Source: Desulfopila inferna (GTDB taxonomy: Bacteria; Desulfobacterota; Desulfobulbia; Desulfobulbales; Desulfocapsaceae). Taken from it: a stretch of DNA of 64,000 nt. Positions within the stretch are counted from its first letter, which is position 1, and each line of letters starts with the position of its first letter. The notes below the pieces were generated by a model, which was given only the letters and a program-made list of their open reading frames with translations, had not been told where the DNA came from and made no database searches. Shown here piece by piece: positions 37,588-46,805 of this stretch. The position numbers and the translations under genes were made by a program. The stretch covers positions 62,001 through 126,000 of the forward strand of contig NZ_JAFFQE010000001.1 in NCBI RefSeq assembly GCF_016919005.1, written 5' to 3'.

Positions 37588-38576
37588 CTTGAGCGATCTT
37601 CTCCTAAAAAATAATCGACAGTAAGAGCGATACCTCTTTCAAGATCCATGGAAGTCTTCCAGCCCAGGATCTGCTTTGCTTTGCTAGTATCAGAAAAGTT
37701 TCGCTTTACATCACCTAATCGAGGTTGATCATATTTGATGATTATCTCTTTACCGTGTGATTTGATAATTCCTCTGATAACATCAGCAACCTCATCAACT
37801 GTTCTCTCGCGTCCTGAAGCTATCTGAAAAGTTTCTCCGCCGATATCTTTGGTGATAGCCAGCTCAATAGCCTTGATAAGATCATCAATGTAAATAAAAT
37901 CTCTGGTTTGGCTTCCGTCTCCATAGATATAACAGGCTTCACCTGCTAATGCCTGACGGATGAATTTTGCAACGACACTGGACTTCTTTTTTGATCGCGG
38001 ACCATAAACATTTCCAAACCGTAGACAGACCGTGCTTACACCAAAGGTTTGATAGTATGCTGAGCAATATCCTTCACCAGCCAACTTGCTCGCTCCATAG
38101 GGAGAGACAGGATGGGGCGGCAGTTCTTCATGAATAGGTGGCTCTACTGTACCTGCAGGAGCTCCGGATGAGGCAAAAACAAATTTACTGACGTTATTGT
38201 GCCGGGCAGCTTCGAGCATGTTAAAGGTACCGATAACATTGCTTTCCATATCCATACGAGGGTTTTTTACAGAAGGTGGTACACCTGTATTGGCAGCTAA
38301 ATGAACAATACAATCAACGTCTCTGCAACATAATCTTGTGGTTTCAGAATCCCTAATGTCTCCTTCCACTAAAACTATGCCTGCATGCATATGGCAATTC
38401 TCAGCAGTAGAAATCTCATACTGGGTAATTTCTTCTAGGTCCGCGGGTGTACCTTCCTGAAAGTTGTCGAGTATGCGGATATTATTAAATTGCTTCTTGG
38501 CAAGTAATTCGGCAATCAGGGAAGTTCCAATAAAACCGCATCCGCCCGTAATCAATATCGTTCTGCTCTTATTCAT
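37584..38576 (-). CDS. NAD-dependent nucleotide-sugar epimerase/dehydratase
   Basis: An extended SDR of 330 residues. It has TILITGGCGFIGTSLIAELL at the start, DCIVHLAANTGVPPS, the catalytic YGASK motif in HPVSPYGASKLAGEGY near residue 148, and RFGNVYGPRSKKKSSVV, the pattern of UDP-glucose/UDP-GlcNAc 4-epimerases. The frame extends 33 bases upstream, but ATG 38576 follows ACAGGA and shares an ATGA overlap with the preceding GT4 gene, so it was chosen. The catalytic Ser/Thr region reads FVFASSGAPAGT. The exact sugar cannot be read from sequence; supply of UDP-galactose for glf would be one sensible role. Confidence 0.88.
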   Translation of the reverse strand: MNKSRTILITGGCGFIGTSLIAELLAKKQFNNIRILDNFQEGTPADLEEITQYEISTAENCHMHAGIVLVEGDIRDSETTRLCCRDVDCIVHLAANTGVPPSVKNPRMDMESNVIGTFNMLEAARHNNVSKFVFASSGAPAGTVEPPIHEELPPHPVSPYGASKLAGEGYCSAYYQTFGVSTVCLRFGNVYGPRSKKKSSVVAKFIRQALAGEACYIYGDGSQTRDFIYIDDLIKAIELAITKDIGGETFQIASGRERTVDEVADVIRGIIKSHGKEIIIKYDQPRLGDVKRNFSDTSKAKQILGWKTSMDLERGIALTVDYFLGEDRSR

Positions 38577-39796
38577 TTGTAATCCTGTTGAAATATTTTT
38601 TGTCGGCATCTGGCCATATGTAAGGCTCGCTCTTTATCCACTGCGATTTGTTCACGCAACAATCTCTCCGGATCGTTTTTGTATGCAGCCATTTCATAAA
38701 ACATTTTTTCCCATTGATCATAAGTATCTTTTGCCTGGTATTTCTTTGCATCATAAAGAGCTTGATTCCCGAGACTTTCACGCAGATGGGGGGAGTTCAT
38801 GAGTTCTGTTAGTGCTTGTGCCATCTCTCCACCTGTTATGTCGTCTTTTACCAAAAGTCCATTCTTACCATTTTTAATCAATTCATTCGTTCCGGGGCAA
38901 CTTGCTAATCCCACGCTTGGCAGGCCATGCGCCATTGCTTCCAGAACACAAGTTGGGCAGCCTTCGTTTAATGATGGAATAGCATGAATGTGTGCTGCAG
39001 CATACTCAGCGAAAATATCCTTAGTGGCGGGATGGAAGAAAACCCTGTTTTTTAGTTGAGATGATGCAACTTTATTCATAATAACGGTATGATAGGCATT
39101 GTCCATTTTTAATGGAGATCCAAAATTGTGTATCTCCCAATCGGGAAATTCCTTTTCTATTTTTATAAAAGCCTCTAATAAGAGAAGAAAATTTTTGTTC
39201 TTTTTATGTCCCCCAATGATAATAATTTTATTGGGTGCCAGACCGTTGCCGGCAGGAGTGGCTCTATTTGACACATCAGGTACTGAGTTTGGGAACGCTC
39301 GTGTATTCTGCCGGATATATTGGGGAAAAGATTTTTCATATCCAGGCATTACCATTCTGATTCTAGTCGCTGCTGAAGCAATCAACTCTCTTTCCCAACT
39401 AGAATGTGCTATTCTGCCTGTTGTATTCCTCCATGTCTGTAAACAGATACGTTTCGGGTTGGAGCATTCCTGCATACCGAATGGAATTTTGCTTTCTGCA
39501 TTTAAACGAAAAAAGTTCATGATATGTCTGGCAAAGTAAAAAACAAAAAAAACATCATAACCCTGCTCGATTAAGTTGTTCTTGTATTCATAAGGAGGAA
39601 TCGACTTGTTCCAGGGAGCGAATAACGCATCTTCATGCTGTTGATATGCAGGTGCTCCTGAACCATCAAAGCCGAGACACACCAGGTGTCCTCGCTTGAT
39701 CATTTCGAATGCAAGATTGGTCACAATTCTTTCCGCTCCTCCTCTCCCGTGAGAAAGAGATTCGCAGAAGAGAAACAGTTTCAATTTATCACCCAT
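38573..39796 (-). CDS. GT4 family glycosyltransferase
   Basis: A 407-residue GT-B enzyme. Starts FLFCESLSHGRGGAERIVTNLA, with the acceptor-side GGAE motif, and has IIIIGGHKKNKNFLLLLEA, HFHPATKD-like mid part (VFFHPATKDIFAEY) and the donor E-x7-E region IPSLNEGCPTCVLEAMAHGLPS near residue 270. It overlaps the epimerase gene by four bases and the gene before it by eight. Sugar unknown. Confidence 0.9.
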   Translation of the reverse strand: MGDKLKLFLFCESLSHGRGGAERIVTNLAFEMIKRGHLVCLGFDGSGAPAYQQHEDALFAPWNKSIPPYEYKNNLIEQGYDVFFVFYFARHIMNFFRLNAESKIPFGMQECSNPKRICLQTWRNTTGRIAHSSWERELIASAATRIRMVMPGYEKSFPQYIRQNTRAFPNSVPDVSNRATPAGNGLAPNKIIIIGGHKKNKNFLLLLEAFIKIEKEFPDWEIHNFGSPLKMDNAYHTVIMNKVASSQLKNRVFFHPATKDIFAEYAAAHIHAIPSLNEGCPTCVLEAMAHGLPSVGLASCPGTNELIKNGKNGLLVKDDITGGEMAQALTELMNSPHLRESLGNQALYDAKKYQAKDTYDQWEKMFYEMAAYKNDPERLLREQIAVDKERALHMARCRQKIFQQDYK

Positions 39797-40904
39797 TAAC
39801 TATCTCCATGAGCAATGGTGAAATGTGATTCTTTACAATCGATTGATAGTCACAATTATGAACACTTTTTATATTGGAAGTAGAGACCTCAGTAGAAACA
39901 CCATTTATGGCACATTCTGTCACATTATCAACAAAAGAATTCAATTCGTTTGAAAAGAGTTGAAAATGCAAACCATGATCTTTCATCTGCTGAATATGGG
40001 CTGATGTATCCGAAGCAAGAACATGAAGTCCAGCGGCTGCATATTCAATTGATTTGAGAGAAGGAGATCTGTCATACTTTTCATATGGGACATATGCGAT
40101 TCCAGCATCATAATCTCCTAACTTCTGGAAAAGATCTTCCTGATTTAACAAGCCTTTAAAGAAGATATTTTTTTCCATGTGTAATTTTGAAATAAGCTGT
40201 CTAAGTTTATTCTCAGCAGGGCCTGCTCCATATAAGTCAAGTGTCAGAAATCTCTCTTTATTCTTTTGCACGGCATGAGAAAAGTAAGAGATCAAAAAAT
40301 CTAATTTTCTGAGATTGTGAAAAGAACCAATAAATACAAACCTAGTACAATACAGACATTTACTCTGGTAAATTTTGGGAGTAAATTTTGACGTATCAAT
40401 TCCTATGGGAATTGGCGTGGTTTTTTTTAATAGAAGCGGAATCCATGTCTTCACACTGTGTCTGCTTAAAGTAATAATTCCATCAACATAAAATTGTAAT
40501 AAGAAATGCCCGTTTCGGATTCTTCTTCTTCTGCTCCCCTGTTGTAGTAAAGGTGTACGGAAATCAGCAATCCATTTAATGCCGGGAAATAAATGATGAA
40601 GCGAGAAAAGGTAGGCTGGAGAAGATGGTGAATTGAATAAGTAGATAATATCTGGAACGAATGAGCGTAAAATCTGATGAATTTTATTCAGAGAATCCGA
40701 TTTGCTACGATCTTTAATCTTGATTACCATTAAGTCATTATTACGATGAACTACATATTTTTCTTCATTAGGCCTGTCCGGAGCTATGACAAGAATATCA
40801 TGTTCAGAGGATAACACTTCGATTAAACGATAGGTTCCTATCGTTCCTCTTACTCCAAAGCATGTAGGAATAAAAAATAGTATCTTTAGTTTGTTGTTTG
40901 ACAA
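39789..40904 (-). CDS. GT4 family glycosyltransferase, TTG start
   Basis: A 371-residue GT-B enzyme. Near the N-terminus it has ILFFIPTCFGVRGTIGTYRLI, and in the C-terminal half FVFIGSFHNLRKLDFLI, NIFFKGLLNQEDLF and DRSPSLKSIEYAAAGLHVLA, the donor region. No ATG lies near the start. The TTG at 40904 has GAAGG at 8-nt spacing and is the best choice; the frame also reaches a TTG at 40919 without a ribosome binding site. Its C-terminus overlaps the next GT4 gene by eight bases. A weakly conserved member of the family; donor unknown. Confidence 0.82.
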   Translation of the reverse strand: MSNNKLKILFFIPTCFGVRGTIGTYRLIEVLSSEHDILVIAPDRPNEEKYVVHRNNDLMVIKIKDRSKSDSLNKIHQILRSFVPDIIYLFNSPSSPAYLFSLHHLFPGIKWIADFRTPLLQQGSRRRRIRNGHFLLQFYVDGIITLSRHSVKTWIPLLLKKTTPIPIGIDTSKFTPKIYQSKCLYCTRFVFIGSFHNLRKLDFLISYFSHAVQKNKERFLTLDLYGAGPAENKLRQLISKLHMEKNIFFKGLLNQEDLFQKLGDYDAGIAYVPYEKYDRSPSLKSIEYAAAGLHVLASDTSAHIQQMKDHGLHFQLFSNELNSFVDNVTECAINGVSTEVSTSNIKSVHNCDYQSIVKNHISPLLMEIVNG

Positions 40905-40934
40905 TCTACTAACCTTCAATAATTTATATAAATA

Positions 40935-42746
40935 TTAGACAAACAGATCGCGTAGATTTACACCGTTGGACGGGCTTAACATGTCCATGACAGCCAAGTT
41001 CGGCAGATGCCATGTAGGCCCCGAGACATTTTTTGATACCATATTGAAGTTGCCCAATATAATATAGTAATCCATTTTATCTTGAATATTCCTGTACAAG
41101 GATGAGTTTGTCGATCCTGAATTGTTATCTTGATACCCTTCATCTGAAAAAACAGCATGGCAGGTAAACGTATTGTCTGCATTAGAAAAATTTTCTTCAT
41201 AAAATTCAGAACTTGCAAACACAAGTGAGGGGCAATGTTTATTCCATTTAACTATCTGATCTTTCTCCTCTAAATAGACACAATTAAAAAGAGCTCTGAA
41301 CAACTTCGCATCGACTGATTTCAGGTGCAATAATGCATCGGCTATATAGTGCTCACCATAGTAGGCATCCTCGTCCATCCGGAAATAGTAGGCTCCCTTC
41401 GCAACTGTATTGCCTATGTTTAAGGCTGCACCGGCGAATTTCTCCTCCGGAACTGGAAGGATACGGATATTGTTACTATTGATGGATTGGGAAATAGATA
41501 ACATATCTGGATTGTTGTTGTTAACAACAAGTATCAATTCTTTATTCGGATATTTCTGCTTCGTAAATGTTTCTACAGAACTTGAAATTTTGTCTTCACG
41601 GCTGGTAGGGGTTACTATTGATATTGCAGGATACTCGTCATAATTGTGGGTGATGTTAAGTAAACTACATATTTTTGCTACACGATGAGAAAAGGTATGC
41701 TGCTGATAGATACATCTCCATTGGAGATGGCCGATTCTCTGGCGATAGAGATCATCTTGATGAAAGGATTCAAGCATAAGAAGCAAATCGTCATCATGCT
41801 CAAAATGAGAAATCAAACCATGACGAATATCCTGTTCATCAAGAATGCCCCTATGAAGAACCGGTACCCGACAGGCAGCGGTTTCCAGCGTTTGCCATTG
41901 CTGTAATGTCTCAGTTCGTAATGTGGTTTCTGTTGTTATTGCGGTTTCTGTATGTTTCAAAAGATTTATTAGATCATTATATTGTATTGTCCCGAGAAAA
42001 TGCTTTTCCAGGAGCGGAATGTCCTTAATTTTAGTCTTAAAGATCTCGGCTTGTGATTCAATGATTTTTAATCCGTACGGTACGATCTCATGCAATATTT
42101 CCAACTTATCGTGCAAACGATAAATATCTGTAAAGCCATCATAGAGAACATTGATTGAAAATTTCGGATGGTCCGGCTGAAATTCTGTAAAACGATTATG
42201 AATAGCAGGTTGGACGGCAGGCAAAAGGACTTCGGTCTTGAGTCCATCCTGATTCATCAATTCCGCTTCTTTGGCATCCGCGCAAAAGACTACGTCGAAA
42301 TTTTCTGCAAATGCACTGTAATGGCTGTGATAAAGATGGCTTTGAGTATTCCAGTAAATGGCGGGTATTGATTTCTTTTGAGCGTATGCAATTATCTCAA
42401 GTAATTCTTGCTTATGCTGAGAATGAACATATTGCCCGAGGTACCAATGACCGGTTACGGTCTGCCAGGAAGATTCAACTATTAAAAAATCAATATTTCC
42501 AAAGTCAAGAACCATTACCCAGTTTTCCGGAGTAAGCAGGTATAATTCACCTTCATACCGTAATCCGCGGTAGAGCCGTTCATCGACAATAGCAGCTATC
42601 CTCAAGGAAGAATTTAATTTCTGCTTTCTTGGCTTAAAGGCAGGAACAGGGGGAACCCAGTAATGAATACTGTTGATAAGCTCGTCAGAATATGATCTTT
42701 TGTTCAGCGCTGATTTTTCGGCTATTTTGTTAGATGTTTCTACCAC
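40935..42746 (-). CDS. Two-domain glycosyltransferase (CgeB-like + GT2), paralogue of the 994-residue protein
   Basis: A 603-residue protein sharing domain order and signatures with 33310-36294: IHYWVPPVPAFKPRKQK, LRIAAIVDERLYRGLRYEG and the FLIVESSWQTVTGHW region of the CgeB-like domain, then a GT2 domain from ~372 (ISIVTPTSREDKISSSVE) with metal site FRMDEDAYYGEHYI, where the paralogue has DDDD. It lacks the C-terminal GT4 domain. The start is GTG at 42746, with AAAGGA ahead of it; this start lies within the last codons of the sulfoquinovose synthase gene, so the two are translationally coupled. Confidence 0.85.
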   Translation of the reverse strand: MVETSNKIAEKSALNKRSYSDELINSIHYWVPPVPAFKPRKQKLNSSLRIAAIVDERLYRGLRYEGELYLLTPENWVMVLDFGNIDFLIVESSWQTVTGHWYLGQYVHSQHKQELLEIIAYAQKKSIPAIYWNTQSHLYHSHYSAFAENFDVVFCADAKEAELMNQDGLKTEVLLPAVQPAIHNRFTEFQPDHPKFSINVLYDGFTDIYRLHDKLEILHEIVPYGLKIIESQAEIFKTKIKDIPLLEKHFLGTIQYNDLINLLKHTETAITTETTLRTETLQQWQTLETAACRVPVLHRGILDEQDIRHGLISHFEHDDDLLLMLESFHQDDLYRQRIGHLQWRCIYQQHTFSHRVAKICSLLNITHNYDEYPAISIVTPTSREDKISSSVETFTKQKYPNKELILVVNNNNPDMLSISQSINSNNIRILPVPEEKFAGAALNIGNTVAKGAYYFRMDEDAYYGEHYIADALLHLKSVDAKLFRALFNCVYLEEKDQIVKWNKHCPSLVFASSEFYEENFSNADNTFTCHAVFSDEGYQDNNSGSTNSSLYRNIQDKMDYYIILGNFNMVSKNVSGPTWHLPNLAVMDMLSPSNGVNLRDLFV

Positions 42747-43936
42747 TGCATTCCTTTATATATTACATCTTTGCGGATATTCTGTTTGTACATTTCCACG
42801 ACTTTGAACATAGAGGCCAGCGATTTATCAGTTAAATAATGTGGTTCTACGCCGAGTTCGAGCAATCCCTGGTAGGTGGGGTTATAGTAGTGTTCTTCCG
42901 CCTCCTTACGTGGGTTGTCAACTCGTTGTATTTCTACCGGATATCCTAATGTTTTTCCAACCTTCTGGATTTTTTCAGCAAGTTCATTAACGGAAAATGT
43001 CTCCATTATTTGATTATAAATCCTAAGCTTACCTGGTGAAGGTGGATTAATAGTGCTCTTGTGGATACATTGCAATGTATCATTGATATTGATATACCCC
43101 CTGGTCTGGCCACCTTTACCATAGACTGTCAAAGGGTAGCCAACAATGGCCTGGGTTATAAAACGGTTTATTACCGTGCCAAAAATCTCATCATAGTTGA
43201 AAATAGTATTTAGTCGCTCATCTACATTAGATGCGTCAGTTTTAATACCATACACAGGACCCTGCATTAAATCGGTAATTTTCAGCCCCCATGTACGTAC
43301 TGCAAACCACATGAGATCAGTGTCCATAATTTTGGTGGTATGGTAAAGGGAGCTAGCCTGCCTGGGAAACAAAAAAGTATCTTTTCTGCCCTTGTGTTCA
43401 ATTTCCAGCCATCCTTCTTCTATATCTATATCAGGGGTCCCGTATTCTCCCATGGTACCAACATGTACTATATGGGTAGCACGATTGAAATCCCGGATAG
43501 CGAACAGCAAATTGTTGGTGATGAGCAGGTTATTTGCCAGCGTGAAGTTGGCATGTTTGTAATCCAGAAGCGAATAGGGGGCCGATGGCTGCTCAGCATA
43601 ATGAACAACAGTCCCGGGTACTCCGGTAAATGATTGATCGATTGCCCACTGGTACTGAACGCGTCCGTCGAAAAATGAACGCATGAGTTCCGGATCCTGG
43701 AGATCGCCTATGACAACTTTGATTTCTCTACCTGTTCTTTCATGCCAGATCTTGGCTCTTTCAATAAGAGTAGGAATGGGATAGAGCATTCCTACGTCTA
43801 ACTCTGTACAGGCGTTGCGGCGAAAATAATTGTCCACGGCAGTGACTTGATACCCCAACTTTGAGAAATACATGGCCGTAGGCCAACCCAGATAACCGTC
43901 TGCGCCGAGAATGAGAATATGTTGTTCTGTGTTCAT
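42740..43936 (-). CDS. sqdB: UDP-sulfoquinovose synthase (SQD1/SqdB family)
   Basis: Makes UDP-sulfoquinovose from UDP-glucose and sulfite. The 398-residue SDR follows SQD1 closely: ILGADGYLGWPTAMYFSK at the start, VVHYAEQPSAPYSLLDY, THIVHVGTMGEYGTPDIDIE with T161, the QASSLYHTTK motif with Y198 and K202, TDLMQGPVYGIKTDAS, and YGKGGQTRGYININDT. SqdX/SqdD sulfolipid transferases are not seen, and the gene sits among glycan transferases, so sulfoquinovose is probably built into the exported glycan, as known for the archaeal Agl3 pathway of protein glycans. Sulfite is abundant in sulfate reducers. Confidence 0.93.
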   Translation of the reverse strand: MNTEQHILILGADGYLGWPTAMYFSKLGYQVTAVDNYFRRNACTELDVGMLYPIPTLIERAKIWHERTGREIKVVIGDLQDPELMRSFFDGRVQYQWAIDQSFTGVPGTVVHYAEQPSAPYSLLDYKHANFTLANNLLITNNLLFAIRDFNRATHIVHVGTMGEYGTPDIDIEEGWLEIEHKGRKDTFLFPRQASSLYHTTKIMDTDLMWFAVRTWGLKITDLMQGPVYGIKTDASNVDERLNTIFNYDEIFGTVINRFITQAIVGYPLTVYGKGGQTRGYININDTLQCIHKSTINPPSPGKLRIYNQIMETFSVNELAEKIQKVGKTLGYPVEIQRVDNPRKEAEEHYYNPTYQGLLELGVEPHYLTDKSLASMFKVVEMYKQNIRKDVIYKGMQW

Positions 43937-43976
43937 AATTCAGTTTTAAATAGAAGGAATAGGAAGGGAAGTTACT

Positions 43977-45305
43977 TCAGGTTTCTTTGAACCTTTTAAT
44001 ATCTTCGGCACACTTTGGCAAAGGTATTTTTTTTAAAGACAAATCTGTAATCTCTCTGTCTGAAAAGGAGCGACGTCCTTGTATGAGCAATTCAGCGGCT
44101 TCTATGGATAAGAAGCCGGAGGTTGAAAAAGTATTCTCCCCAATGTATGGATTATGCAGGTCATTCAGGCGGAAACTTGTTACCTTCTCATCAAGATCCT
44201 CAAGATATTGATCAATATTGGCTGAAGTAAGCACATTTGTACCAGAGCCTATTTGCTCTATAATATAATTGTTTACAGCGAGATGGTAGTGCCCTGAGTC
44301 CTTATAGAGACGTAAATCATTGGTGAACTTTTCTCTATCGAAGCCATGTATCCGTACGTTGGTGAAACCCTCCGTATCGAGAACGAACTGCCTAAGTATC
44401 TGCAGATAAATTTTATATCCTTTCGGGTTGCTCATTTTCATCTTCTGCATTCTTAATGTCGGATAAGCTGTCACTACAATATTAAATATAGTGTCGGGAT
44501 GCTCTTTGAAAATCGGCAGCAGGTTGTTTTCTAAGTTTTCATTATAATGAACAAACCACTTACGTGACAGTGGCACCTGCTCTGTTAATTCTTCACGATT
44601 TAAATGATTCAGCTTTTTTCCAGTTGCCAAATTCTGATATGGAGGGGCACCGCGTAATATTTGATCAGCAACAAAACCAGGTCGGTTAAAAGAGCAAATA
44701 TTTTTCTCGTACCAGGATGTTGCCCGGTCAAGTTGATTTTCCTGGCTAAATCCATCGGATTTCAAAATTTGATTTTTTTGTTCCTGTTTTTGCTTATAAT
44801 ATTTTTGTAGGTCGAGGGTTAAAAAGAATCGAAGATCGTTTAATCTATTACCATCAAAGAGGTATTCCTGAATAGGTATTTTGAGGTTTTTTAATTTCTC
44901 TGGTCGGATAAAATTATAAATATATAGCCCCCACAGCACGTTTTTTATCTCGTGCTCTAATAAGACAGATCTTGCCACTACAGCTTGTTCATAGAGGGAG
45001 GAACCATCCATGGTGAGGCTATAAACTTTTTCCCAGTGCAGCTCTTTCCTTAATTTAGAGGGAAGAAAATTAGCGGCGTGAGAATGCCCAATTATGACAG
45101 ATTCGATATCATATTGATTGATGACTCCGGCGTGCTGGTATCGTTCAGCTCCACGTCCGCCCAATATTATCGCAGGTTGCTCAAGGTCTTTATGAATTAT
45201 TTGAAATGGATCTATATAAATATTGTAAGCGAGTATAGACGCTAATGGAATTATAAGTCCGGCAACTGCGAAGATGGCAAATTTTTTGGAAGAGAGGAGC
45301 ATCAT
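43977..45305 (-). CDS. Membrane-anchored SGNH-like protein, partner of the MBOAT acyltransferase
   Basis: A 442-residue protein with one N-terminal membrane anchor (FAIFAVAGLIIPLASILAYN) and a periplasmic domain. It has an SGNH-like block I in SVIIGHSHAANF near residue 70, and a C-terminal DSGHYHLAVNNYI that supplies the expected Asp and His (D-x-x-H). The nucleophile would be the Ser of GHSH. It starts six bases after the MBOAT gene stop, a pairing typical of glycan O-acetylation systems such as AlgJ/AlgX or DltD with DltB. It probably completes transfer of the acyl group to the glycan in the periplasm. Family assignment rests on motifs only. Confidence 0.75.
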   Translation of the reverse strand: MMLLSSKKFAIFAVAGLIIPLASILAYNIYIDPFQIIHKDLEQPAIILGGRGAERYQHAGVINQYDIESVIIGHSHAANFLPSKLRKELHWEKVYSLTMDGSSLYEQAVVARSVLLEHEIKNVLWGLYIYNFIRPEKLKNLKIPIQEYLFDGNRLNDLRFFLTLDLQKYYKQKQEQKNQILKSDGFSQENQLDRATSWYEKNICSFNRPGFVADQILRGAPPYQNLATGKKLNHLNREELTEQVPLSRKWFVHYNENLENNLLPIFKEHPDTIFNIVVTAYPTLRMQKMKMSNPKGYKIYLQILRQFVLDTEGFTNVRIHGFDREKFTNDLRLYKDSGHYHLAVNNYIIEQIGSGTNVLTSANIDQYLEDLDEKVTSFRLNDLHNPYIGENTFSTSGFLSIEAAELLIQGRRSFSDREITDLSLKKIPLPKCAEDIKRFKET

Positions 45306-45311
45306 GAAAAC

Positions 45312-46784
45312 CTAGAATTGGAAGTAGATAAATTCTTGGATATTGCTTTGATCGAGAAGGAGAAAAAGTGACGTGGCGGACAAAATGATGATTGCACAAC
45401 TCCAGAGAAGAGTAGGCTGGTATGAAAAAAGAAAAACTCTTGCGACTCTGAATGGATTCTGATAGACCCGTAGCCCTCCCGGCCAATTATTCATGATATT
45501 CTGAGTGTTTGGCAGAAAAAAAACTACAACTATAATAGGAACTACATATTTTAATGCGTCAGTCATTTCTTCTATTTTGAGCACACTACAGCAGGAAAAA
45601 GATTGGAAATCAATCATGGCTATGAGTATTTTACTGGCTGAAGCAAAATTCTCTGCCCGGAAAAAAACCCAAGCGACAACAACACAAATGAAAGTCAGCA
45701 GATGAGCAACAAATTCTGGAAGCCGAATATTTGTTTTGCTCCACAATCTATGGACAATAAGAAAAATTCCATGCAATCCCCCCCATAGCACAAAAGTCCA
45801 TCCGGCTCCATGCCATAAGCCTCCTATTAGCATTGTGAACAGCAAGTTCATATATCTTTTCTTCTCTCCAATTCTGCTACCGCCAAGAGGAATGTATATG
45901 TAATCTCGTAAAAACCGAGATAGAGTTATATGCCAACGTCTCCAGAACTCGGCAATGGAAAGGGATTTGTATGGTGAATCAAAATTAATGGGAAGACGTA
46001 TGTTGCACATAAGGGCAAGGCCAATGGCCATGTCGGCATATCCGGAAAAGTCAAAATACAGTTGCATTGAGTAGGTAATCGCACCAAGCCAGGCTTCACC
46101 TGCCGAAATTTGCTGAGATGTATTCAATGCTGCATCAAAGATCTTGTTGGCATAGGGAGCAATGGAATCCGCAATGACAACCTTCTTAGCTAGACCGATA
46201 ACAAAAATAGTGAGACCGGCAGCCATATTATCCCAGTTCAACCATTGGCTATTCTTCTCATGAAATTGAGGCATCATTTCGGCATGATGAACAATGGGGC
46301 CGGCTATCAACTGCGGGAAAAAGGTGACGAATAAGCCATATTCCCAGATACCTTTTTCCTTTTCAGATACTCTCCCCTTATAGGAATCGACTAGCCAGGC
46401 GATTTGCTGGAATGTAAAAAATGAGATACCTAAAGGGAGGATGATTTCCCCTAAATTATATGAATTTCCTGATATATCATTAAAAATTGATGTGAAAAAT
46501 CCGGCGTATTTATAATAGCCTATTAGAAGAAGGTTTAAAGTGACTCCTAGATAAAGAAAACTTTTCTTTCTTGATGAATTGAGCAACAACCCGAAATAGT
46601 AATTGCACACCAATGAGCCGATAAGAAATGGCACATATTTAGGATTCCACCATCCATAAAAGAATAAGGAGCACAAAACCAACCATATTATGCTTAATCG
46701 CTTACTGCGTTTTCCGAGCAGAAAATAGCCCGTGAGGCAGATGGGAAAGAAAAGATAGATAAATTCAAAGGAGTAGAATAACAT
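45312..46784 (-). CDS. MBOAT family O-acyltransferase
   Basis: A 490-residue polytopic protein of the AlgI/DltB/PatA type that moves acyl groups across the inner membrane for glycan O-acylation. Starts with SFEFIYLFFPICLTGYFLL; LPLGISFFTFQQIAWLVD, QLYFDFSGYADMAIGLAL, FWRRWHITLSRFLRDYIYIP and the catalytic-His region GGLWHGAGWTFVLWGGLHG (near residue 325) are all family landmarks. It is directly followed by the SGNH-like partner gene. Confidence 0.93.
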   Translation of the reverse strand: MLFYSFEFIYLFFPICLTGYFLLGKRSKRLSIIWLVLCSLFFYGWWNPKYVPFLIGSLVCNYYFGLLLNSSRKKSFLYLGVTLNLLLIGYYKYAGFFTSIFNDISGNSYNLGEIILPLGISFFTFQQIAWLVDSYKGRVSEKEKGIWEYGLFVTFFPQLIAGPIVHHAEMMPQFHEKNSQWLNWDNMAAGLTIFVIGLAKKVVIADSIAPYANKIFDAALNTSQQISAGEAWLGAITYSMQLYFDFSGYADMAIGLALMCNIRLPINFDSPYKSLSIAEFWRRWHITLSRFLRDYIYIPLGGSRIGEKKRYMNLLFTMLIGGLWHGAGWTFVLWGGLHGIFLIVHRLWSKTNIRLPEFVAHLLTFICVVVAWVFFRAENFASASKILIAMIDFQSFSCCSVLKIEEMTDALKYVVPIIVVVFFLPNTQNIMNNWPGGLRVYQNPFRVARVFLFSYQPTLLWSCAIIILSATSLFLLLDQSNIQEFIYFQF

Positions 46785-46805
46785 AAGGTTCTATCTTTCA
46801 GACCT

